From: Anaerolineaceae bacterium | GTDB lineage: Bacteria > Chloroflexota > Anaerolineae > JAAYZQ01 | Length of the DNA stretch: 5,343 nucleotides | Direction: 5' to 3' | NCBI GenBank assembly: GCA_012514775.1 | Contig: JAAYZQ010000310.1 | Location: 1-5,343 of the forward strand | Shown: in pieces, positions 1 through 4,512 of the stretch | Numbering within the stretch: position 1 is the first letter of the stretch | Layout: every line of letters begins with the position of its first letter | The notes under the pieces: model-generated | Databases searched by the model: none | The model's input: only the letters and a program-made list of their open reading frames with translations | Told to the model about the DNA's origin: nothing | Translations under genes and position numbers: made by a program

Positions 1-76
1 CATATATCGCCAGCAGTGCCGTCGTTTCCACCACAACCGGCCAACGCACCCCTGGTCTCGCATTGCCTCCGCGCAT
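1..76 (-). CDS. N-terminal fragment of an unidentified protein, probably membrane or exported (continues past the left edge)
   Basis: The first 25 codons of a minus-strand gene are visible, starting at the ATG at 76-74. The start is chosen because a perfect AGGAGG (90-85) lies 8 nt upstream and a near-consensus sigma70 promoter lies further upstream at 145-173. The peptide begins MRGGNARPGVRWP and continues into a mostly hydrophobic run (VVVETTALLAIY). A short basic N-terminus followed by a hydrophobic stretch suits a first transmembrane helix or an uncleaved signal anchor. A second ATG at 63-61 is in another frame, has a GGAGG only 2 nt away, and gives a Trp/Arg-rich peptide, so it is less likely. 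Function cannot be told from 25 residues. The gene follows mpg in the same direction but has its own promoter, so it is probably transcribed independently. Confidence 0.72.
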   Translation of the reverse strand, partial: MRGGNARPGVRWPVVVETTALLAIY

Positions 77-84
77 CCTGGCAA

Positions 85-90
85 CCTCCT
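85..90 (-). promoter_or_regulatory. Ribosome binding site of the left-edge gene
   Basis: A perfect AGGAGG on the minus strand, 8 nt before the ATG at 76-74. It decides the start of the gene that runs off the left edge. Confidence 0.75.
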
Positions 91-144
91 CGTCCGCGGG
101 GAACTGCCTATTGCATATCGAGCCTGACACCTCGCACGACGATT

Positions 145-173
145 ATTATACCCTAGCACGTCCGGCGGGTCAA
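145..173 (-). promoter_or_regulatory. Sigma70-type promoter of the left-edge gene
   Basis: The minus strand has TTGACC (173-168, 5/6 match to the -35 consensus), a 17-nt spacer, and a perfect TATAAT -10 box (150-145). The expected transcript start is near 138, which gives a leader of about 62 nt before the ATG at 76. The promoter lies in the gap after the mpg stop codon (207). A 5-bp CCGGG/CCCGG hairpin with a 9-nt loop just upstream overlaps the -35 region and is too weak to call a terminator. Confidence 0.8.
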
Positions 174-206
174 ACCGGGAGCAGAACGCCCGGAGCCACT
201 TTGCCC

Positions 207-764
207 CTACTTTTTCGATACAAAGGGGTTGCCCTGGATATAGAAACGCAGGGACTTCTCAGCCCACTCGCCGGCATAGCCAACGCCAATGCGCGGCCTT
301 TCGACGATGGAGAATGGCTCGGCGGTGGGAGGGGAGGCGATGTAAAAGTCGTCGCTGAGGAGGTCGTGGGCGTTGAGGTCCCGATCGATGCCCATCGCCC
401 GGCACAGCAGGCCGGGGCCCTGGGTGCGGCCCTCGACGTTTTTTACCGGCTCCAGGGCGCGCAGCAAGACGGCAGAGGCGTGGCCCTCGGGCTGCGTTAC
501 GACGTTCATGCAGTGATACATGCCATAGATGATATAGACGTAGGCGTGCCCCGGCGGGCCAAACATCACGCTCGTTCGTTTCGTCCGTCCCCGGGAAGAG
601 TGGGCGGCGAGATCGTGCGGGCCCAGGTAGGCCTCTACCTCCACGATCTTCCCGGCGCGCTCGATCCCATCGGCCACGCGAACCAGCATCTTGCCCAGCA
701 GCTCCTTTGCTACCAGGACGGTGTCTCGCACGTAGAATTCCCGCGGCAGCTTTTCCCCGACCAT
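207..764 (-). CDS. mpg: DNA-3-methyladenine glycosylase (AAG/MPG family)
   Basis: This is a monofunctional base-excision-repair glycosylase of the mammalian AAG/MPG fold, 185 aa, within the usual 180-210 aa of bacterial members. The family flips out alkylated or deaminated purines (3-methyladenine, hypoxanthine) and cuts the N-glycosidic bond, leaving an abasic site for AP endonuclease. The active-site block is clear. VEVEAYLG carries the general base Glu44 and Tyr46 (human Glu125, Tyr127). AAHS holds His55 (human His136), followed by RGRTKRT and MFGPPGHAYVYIIYGMYHCMNVV. Arg102 in LLRALEP matches human Arg182. The C-terminal RIGVGYAGEWAEKSLRFYIQ block closes the fold. The Lys common in the GPxKLC motif is Leu here (GPGLLC). 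The ATG at 764 has an AGGGGA 5 nt upstream and a strong promoter of its own, so it is expected to be expressed alone. Bacteria also use the symbol aag. Confidence 0.95.
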   Translation of the reverse strand: MVGEKLPREFYVRDTVLVAKELLGKMLVRVADGIERAGKIVEVEAYLGPHDLAAHSSRGRTKRTSVMFGPPGHAYVYIIYGMYHCMNVVTQPEGHASAVLLRALEPVKNVEGRTQGPGLLCRAMGIDRDLNAHDLLSDDFYIASPPTAEPFSIVERPRIGVGYAGEWAEKSLRFYIQGNPFVSKK

Positions 765-775
765 TCCCGTCCCCT

Positions 776-789
776 GCCTGAACGCAGGC
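776..789 (-). other. Small hairpin in the mpg leader
   Basis: GCCTG-CGTT-CAGGC forms a perfect 5-bp stem with a 4-nt loop in the short (about 29 nt) mpg leader. It ends immediately before the AGGGGA Shine-Dalgarno sequence (775-770). It could modulate ribosome access or mRNA stability. It is short enough to be chance. Confidence 0.4.
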
Positions 790-799
790 TCTGGTCGGG

Positions 800-828
800 A
801 TTATACAATTCAAAGCGCGGGACGTCAA
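800..828 (-). promoter_or_regulatory. Sigma70-type promoter of mpg
   Basis: The minus strand has TTGACG (828-823, 5/6 match), a 17-nt spacer, and a perfect TATAAT (805-800). The predicted transcript start is near 793, so the leader is only about 29 nt. The promoter sits downstream of the terminator at 901-950, so mpg is separated from the sugar transferase gene. Confidence 0.85.
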
Positions 829-900
829 TCAAGGGGCCATACCAGGCGGCCGACCGCGGCACGGGCTGGATCCAGGCCGGTAAGGTAGGCGAGTGCCATC

Positions 901-950
901 ACAAAATAGCAACGGCAGCCTCGCGCCCTTTCAAGGTGCGAGACTGCCGT
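901..950 (-). terminator. Intrinsic terminator of the sugar transferase gene
   Basis: On the minus strand the arms at 950-938 and 924-912 pair over 13 bp with one T·G wobble (ACGGCAGTCTCGC with GCGAGGCTGCCGT) around a 13-nt loop. The loop may form a further small CCT/AGG stem. The hairpin is followed by the T-rich tail TTGCTATTTTGT and starts 54 nt after the stop codon at 1004. The plus-strand side lacks a T-tract, so it acts in one direction. Confidence 0.8.
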
Positions 951-1003
951 CTGCAGCGTCGCGGGAGGGATTGACCCGATGGCAGGGGTTTGCCAGCGAG
1001 TCG

Positions 1004-2509
1004 CTAACGCCCCTTCAGCCCCAACACAACTCGGACCGTCTTGGCGAGAATCGATAACTCCAGGTAGATGCTCTGGCGCTTGATGTAGTACAGGTCGTAC
1101 TGCAGCTTGGCCAACGCGTCTTCGACACTGCTGCCATAGGGAAAGCACACCTGCGCCCAGCCGGTAATACCGGGCCGAACCGCGTGCCGCGCCTGGTAAA
1201 AGGGAACGAGGCGCATCAGGCTGATCACGAATTCCGGGCGTTCAGGCCGCGGCCCGATAAGGCTCATTTCGCCCTTGAGCACGTTCCAGAACTGCGGCAG
1301 CTCGTCCAGGCGTGTCTTGCGCAAGATCCGGCCTACGGGGGTGATCCGGTTGTCGTTCTCGGCAGCCCACACGGCGCCGCTCTCCCGCTCGGCGGTGGGC
1401 ACCATGGAGCGGAACTTGAACACCCAGAACGTGCACCCGCCCTTGCCCACGCGCTCCTGCTTGTAGAATAGCGGCCCCGGCGAAAAGAATGCATTGGCCA
1501 GGGCGATGCAGGGAGACACCAGGGCCAGCACGATCAATCCGAACAGCCCCACCACCAGGTCAAACAATCTCTTGGCCGCCAGGGAGAGGTGTCTCGTGGG
1601 CGAATCGACCTGTGGCACGACCACTCCCAGGTTACGCCCGGCGTGCTGCACCGAGACCCTGCCGGTCAGTCGCTCATAGAGGCTGGTCATGGACTCCAAC
1701 GAGAGGCCCTGTTCCCGGCAGTCGAGCAGGAATTGGAACAGCTCGGGATGGATCTCTGGCGAGTAGGTTATGGCAATAACGATCAGGTCGATGCCGTATG
1801 CCTTGACCAGGGGCAAGAGCTGATGCCGGTTGCCAAGGACGGGTACGCCCTCGATGACCGCCTCCAGCTTGTTGGGATCGTCGTCGACAAAGCCCACCAG
1901 ACGGTAGCCCGAACCGGCATACGGGTTGCCGTGCTGCGGCGTATCGGCCAGGGCTTGGGCCAGTTCCCGGCCGGACTCGCCCGCCCCGACGATGAGAATC
2001 CGCTGCTGAAAGCTGGGCTGGCTCAACACCGTCGCATAAGCCACTCGCCACAGGCCGATGCTCCCCGTCACCGTGACGACAAAGAGGAGCGCCGACAGCC
2101 GGGACTCGAGCAGATCCGGCGTGATGTACGGGATGAGCAGGTAGCTGACCGTAGTAAAGACGGCAGCGCTGCCCGCGCTCCAGGCGCTGTAGCCCGCCGT
2201 GGCCGTCCGCGGCAGGTCATAGCAGTCAAAAAAGAGGGTCCACAGCAGCCACAAGGCCGAAAGCAGCAGCAGGTAGTGGGGATTTTTCTGGACGGTCAAC
2301 CAGGAGAACGGAAAGCCTCCGCGAGCCACCAGGATTGCCAGCAACCCCAGGTTCAAGAGCACCAGGTCGACCACCGCCAGAAGCACACGCCGTTCCGAGA
2401 CGGTCAGGCGCACACGCGGCAGAGCGTCGCGCCCCAGTTGTGCCGCATCCACACGCTGCTGCCAGATACTCTTGGCTGGTGCGGGTAGCACCGATCCACT
2501 GCTGTCCAT
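1004..2509 (-). CDS. Polyprenyl glycosylphosphotransferase (exopolysaccharide-initiating sugar transferase, WbaP/WcaJ-like)
   Basis: This integral membrane enzyme (501 aa) is expected to move a sugar 1-phosphate from a UDP-sugar to undecaprenyl phosphate, the first membrane step of exopolysaccharide, capsule or O-antigen synthesis. Hydrophobic segments lie near residues 42-62, 79-95, 114-128 and 138-156. A Rossmann-like CoA-binding domain follows, with VGAGESG at about 174-180 and GFVDDDP. The catalytic sugar transferase domain (Pfam PF02397) starts at KRLFDL (313). It has a re-entrant hydrophobic helix with Pro333, then GPLFYKQERVGKGG (345-358), KFRSM (365-369), the Asp402-Glu403 catalytic dyad in LDELPQF, GEMSLIGPRPE and RPGITGWAQV. 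The sugar specificity cannot be read. The ATG at 2509 is preferred because AGGAAGG lies 10 nt upstream. A TTG at 2539 would add ten residues but has no Shine-Dalgarno sequence. No glycosyltransferase, flippase or polymerase gene is visible beside it. Confidence 0.93.
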   Translation of the reverse strand: MDSSGSVLPAPAKSIWQQRVDAAQLGRDALPRVRLTVSERRVLLAVVDLVLLNLGLLAILVARGGFPFSWLTVQKNPHYLLLLSALWLLWTLFFDCYDLPRTATAGYSAWSAGSAAVFTTVSYLLIPYITPDLLESRLSALLFVVTVTGSIGLWRVAYATVLSQPSFQQRILIVGAGESGRELAQALADTPQHGNPYAGSGYRLVGFVDDDPNKLEAVIEGVPVLGNRHQLLPLVKAYGIDLIVIAITYSPEIHPELFQFLLDCREQGLSLESMTSLYERLTGRVSVQHAGRNLGVVVPQVDSPTRHLSLAAKRLFDLVVGLFGLIVLALVSPCIALANAFFSPGPLFYKQERVGKGGCTFWVFKFRSMVPTAERESGAVWAAENDNRITPVGRILRKTRLDELPQFWNVLKGEMSLIGPRPERPEFVISLMRLVPFYQARHAVRPGITGWAQVCFPYGSSVEDALAKLQYDLYYIKRQSIYLELSILAKTVRVVLGLKGR

Positions 2510-2519
2510 TACACCTATG

Positions 2520-2526
2520 CCTTCCT
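2520..2526 (-). promoter_or_regulatory. Ribosome binding site of the sugar transferase
   Basis: AGGAAGG on the minus strand, 10 nt before the ATG at 2509. It favours this ATG over the in-frame TTG at 2539. Confidence 0.5.
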
Positions 2527-2599
2527 GTATTGCCTCCAAACACAGATAAGGTAAAAGTTCGGAGGGGGGTTAGTTTCTGTGGGCAACCCTGCAAACCAT

Positions 2600-2634
2600 G
2601 CGGACTGCGTCACAGTCATGATCCGCAAGATCAT
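2600..2634 (-). repeat. Abutting inverted repeats upstream of the sugar transferase
   Basis: On the minus strand ATGATC-TTGCG-GATCAT (2634-2618, perfect 6-bp arms, 5-nt loop) is followed with no gap by GACTG-TGACG-CAGTC (2617-2603, perfect 5-bp arms, 5-nt loop). An alternative stem pairs TGCGGA (2627-2622) with TCCGCA (2604-2599) and would disrupt both. In DNA the first repeat could be an operator. In RNA the two states could be competing leader structures. The pairing is read directly; the regulatory role is inference. Confidence 0.45.
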
Positions 2635-2664
2635 CATAGGGCAGGAAGGTTAAGCACAGGTCAA
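2633..2664 (-). promoter_or_regulatory. Candidate promoter of the sugar transferase (weak)
   Basis: A TTGACC (2664-2659), identical to the -35 boxes of two other promoters here, is followed by TATGAT (2638-2633, 5/6 match to -10). The spacer is 20 nt, well above the optimal 17, so a plain sigma70 promoter would be weak or need an activator. The -10 overlaps the 6-bp inverted repeat at 2618-2634. No better -35/-10 pair was seen in 2510-2761. Confidence 0.3.
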
Positions 2665-2696
2665 GCCAGAGTTCGGAGATCGTAACGGGTTGGGTT

Positions 2697-2763
2697 AAAA
2701 TACAGTATAAGACCGACCGGCGGCCGGGGAACGTCAATGGCCCGGGGGTGCACCGGCCGGTCT
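2697..2763 (-). terminator. Intrinsic terminator of the CBM9/DNRLRE gene, overlapping its stop codon
   Basis: On the minus strand AGACCGGCCGG (2763-2753) pairs with CCGGTCGGTCT (2720-2710) over 11 bp with one G·T wobble. The 32-nt loop can hold an inner CCGGG/CCCGG stem. The T-rich tail TATACTGTATTTT follows (2709-2697). The first two stem bases are the last two bases of the TAG stop codon (2764-2762), so the hairpin begins inside the coding end. Confidence 0.7.
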
Positions 2764-4225
2764 AAGGGATAGTGCGCAGTACGAGGGACAAATAGAGCGA
2801 GTAGGGGGTGTCGACGGGTGAACCCCACGTGACCTTGAGAGTGGGACGGCCCTCGGCGCCCCAATCGTCAGTGTCGCTCGTGTCAAAGTATTTTCCGCTG
2901 TGATACGACCAGTCGGACTCGTACATTGCCAGCCGCAGCGGACTCCCGGAGGCCCGTGCCTCGATCACGGCCCGGCTGACGTCCCAGTCGTAAGGGATGC
3001 CCGGCCGGCCGATGTACTCGCCGATGGGCTCCACCAGGGTTGCCGATATGTTCTCCAGGGCCCGGGGGGCGTTGTTCCAGGTTATCGTAGCCTCGTCCCA
3101 ATCCTCGCCTACGGAAAGGACATGGATCACCGAGGGTTCCGGCCCTGGATTGGCGCCGCTCCCCGCGCCTCCCCACAGGTGCAGCGTCAGGGTCGCCGAC
3201 ACGATGGTCGTCTTGGCCGGGATGCTGTCCAGGGGAAAGGTCACATAGTACCTGGAAAAGCAAGGCCAGTCGGCAACGTCACCCTGGTTCTGGATGTTCA
3301 AGAAATTCTTGCCCGCGTAGTTCAGCTCCCCCCACTTGGAAAAAAAGTCCGGGGCTGCGGCCTCGCCGCAGACGCTGCTGCCCCCCACGTCGGCATCCAC
3401 CACCGTGGCTCCGGCCAGGCCGTGGCGGACAGTCGTCGTCCCTTTCGGTGCGGCGGGCGGTGGGCTGTATACCGGCAGGCCAAAGGCGAGCTGCCCCCAG
3501 GTGGCAGGCACCTCGGGTAGCATGTTTTCAGGCCAGAGAGTGTCATCGATGGGCGTGTTCTCGGCGTCATCCCGGTCGTGGACGGCCACGGCCAGGCCCC
3601 AGACGGTGCCTTGCGGCGGCGGGCCGTCCAATCCCAGGCTTTCGAAGGGGATCAGGTATTGCAGCCACCAACCACGGTCGTCCACGTCGTTGATAGGCTG
3701 GTCGTCGCTGCGCCAGTCGGACTTGGTCACAAAGTCGACGTCGGCCGGTACCCAGGCATTGCCATCGCCCCGGTAGGCGGCCTGATAGCGGTCACGGGGT
3801 TCCCACCATACCAGTTGGCCCTCGAAACGATAGGCGTTGGTCCCCGGCCGGCTGCCCGCGTTCCCGTCCTTGGAAAGATATACCGTCACCGCATCCCAGT
3901 CGGCAAGATCCTCGATGGAGGGGTGTGTGTCGTACCACAACCGCCGGTCAAAGATCACGACGTGCAAGAAGATGCACTCGTCGTCGTAGCTGATGCGGAC
4001 GTCCGCGTAGTTCTCTGTGAGGCCAACCCGCCCAAGCCAGAAGATTGCCGCGGCGGGGTCGGGCACGTTGTAAGGAGCGTTCACGCGAGGCACGGCGGTG
4101 CCCCGCGTTGAGGGTGCATGGTCTCCCGCCCGAGCGAGAAGCTGGGGCGAAACACCGGCCGATATGATGAGCCAGGCACTGGAAATCAGCAAGCCGAGTG
4201 TGACACGCCAAGATCGTGCTCGCAC
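2762..4225 (-). CDS. Secreted CBM9-like plus DNRLRE (CBM96) domain protein
   Basis: A predicted exported protein of 487 aa with no catalytic domain visible. The start is the GTG at 4225, 10 nt after GGGGGG, because it puts a signal peptide at the N-terminus: basic RARSWR, a hydrophobic core, and an A-R-A cleavage site at about 31-33. The in-frame GTG at 4321 would add 32 residues in front of the signal. Residues about 59-251 resemble a CBM9/DOMON-like β-sandwich (ADVRISYDDECIFLHVVIFD, DWDAVTVYLSKD, GWWLQYLIPFESLGL, WGLAVAVHDRDD). A Pro-rich linker (252-263) leads to a DNRLRE/CBM96-type domain (about 264-468) with the typical WDEATITWNNAP, YDWDVSRAV and GRPTLKVTW blocks. These families bind polysaccharides; the ligand is unknown. 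The C-terminus ends in YSLYLSLVLRTIP. Cys286 and Cys322 could form a disulfide. The gene has its own promoter and terminator. Confidence 0.85.
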   Translation of the reverse strand: MRARSWRVTLGLLISSAWLIISAGVSPQLLARAGDHAPSTRGTAVPRVNAPYNVPDPAAAIFWLGRVGLTENYADVRISYDDECIFLHVVIFDRRLWYDTHPSIEDLADWDAVTVYLSKDGNAGSRPGTNAYRFEGQLVWWEPRDRYQAAYRGDGNAWVPADVDFVTKSDWRSDDQPINDVDDRGWWLQYLIPFESLGLDGPPPQGTVWGLAVAVHDRDDAENTPIDDTLWPENMLPEVPATWGQLAFGLPVYSPPPAAPKGTTTVRHGLAGATVVDADVGGSSVCGEAAAPDFFSKWGELNYAGKNFLNIQNQGDVADWPCFSRYYVTFPLDSIPAKTTIVSATLTLHLWGGAGSGANPGPEPSVIHVLSVGEDWDEATITWNNAPRALENISATLVEPIGEYIGRPGIPYDWDVSRAVIEARASGSPLRLAMYESDWSYHSGKYFDTSDTDDWGAEGRPTLKVTWGSPVDTPYSLYLSLVLRTIP

Positions 4226-4235
4226 GTCTGACAGT

Positions 4236-4241
4236 CCCCCC
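4236..4241 (-). promoter_or_regulatory. Ribosome binding site deciding the GTG start of the CBM9/DNRLRE gene
   Basis: A run of six G on the minus strand followed by A, 10 nt before the GTG at 4225. It is the best Shine-Dalgarno-like site near a start that places the signal peptide first. The upstream GTG at 4321 has only a poor CCGGA before it. Confidence 0.5.
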
Positions 4242-4324
4242 GTTTCCGTATACTGTGGTCCAACCTGGCCCGTCGAGAGTGCCAACAATTGACGCCAAAC
4301 GCGCCAGAGCGATGCTCTCACTCC

Positions 4325-4334
4325 GGCACGTGCC
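4325..4334 (-). other. Perfect 10-bp palindrome in the CBM9/DNRLRE leader
   Basis: GGCACGTGCC is fully self-complementary and lies about 30-40 nt after the predicted transcript start (about 4366). An AGAGC-ATC-GCTCT hairpin follows a few bases downstream. It could be an operator or leader structure, or chance in a GC-rich region. Confidence 0.3.
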
Positions 4335-4371
4335 GCCCATCAGTTCTCGTCACAACCAGCCAGCAACCCGG

Positions 4372-4400
4372 AGGATACACCACCGCAGAATCCAGGTCAA
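4372..4400 (-). promoter_or_regulatory. Sigma70-type promoter of the CBM9/DNRLRE gene
   Basis: The minus strand has TTGACC (4400-4395), a 17-nt spacer and TATCCT (4377-4372, 4/6 match to -10). Spacing and -35 box match the promoter at 145-173. The predicted start near 4366 gives a leader of about 140 nt to the preferred GTG at 4225. Confidence 0.6.
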
Positions 4401-4451
4401 TAGGATGATGGTCCTACCCCGGCGCATCGACCTTCGTGGGCCAGGACAAGC

Positions 4452-4484
4452 AAAACGCGCCCGGCGGGGCGCCGAGCGCGTTTT
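4452..4484. terminator. Strong, bidirectional-looking intrinsic terminator after nadE
   Basis: A 15-bp stem with one T·G wobble and a 3-nt loop: on the minus strand AAAACGCGCTCGGCG, CCC, CGCCGGGCGCGTTTT. The minus-strand tail is TTTTGCTTGTCC. The plus strand ends its stem in five T (4481-4485), so both directions have a U-tract. It begins 28 nt after the nadE stop codon. No plus-strand gene is seen, so its main client is nadE. Confidence 0.9.
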
Positions 4485-4512
4485 TGCCTGTGCACGCACA
4501 AATGAAAGGAGA

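Noticed and set aside
174..206. Possible terminator after mpg
   Set aside because: Only a 5-bp CCGGG/CCCGG stem with a 9-nt loop and three T was found, overlapping the -35 box of the next gene. That is too weak to report as a terminator.
63..974. A 303-codon plus-strand open frame
   Set aside because: It lies antisense to mpg, whose family motifs are unambiguous, and crosses the mpg promoter and the 901-950 terminator. Its translation shows no family pattern. It is a GC-driven shadow frame.
1589..2488. A 299-codon plus-strand open frame
   Set aside because: It is antisense to the sugar transferase and gives a Gln/Arg/Asp/His-rich product without hydrophobic periodicity or motifs. The opposite strand carries the conserved enzyme.
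2900..3520. A 206-codon plus-strand open frame opposite the CBM9/DNRLRE gene
   Set aside because: The minus-strand protein has a signal peptide, two recognisable domains and matching regulatory signals. The plus frame has none of these.
4226..4260. A second, closer promoter for the CBM9/DNRLRE gene using AGTATAC
   Set aside because: No -35-like hexamer lies 16-18 nt upstream. The promoter at 4372-4400 is clearly better.
3948..4340. A 130-codon minus-strand frame overlapping the start of the CBM9/DNRLRE gene
   Set aside because: It runs out of frame into the conserved CBM9-like domain, lacks a good ribosome binding site, and has a Cys/Arg-rich low-complexity sequence typical of shadow frames.
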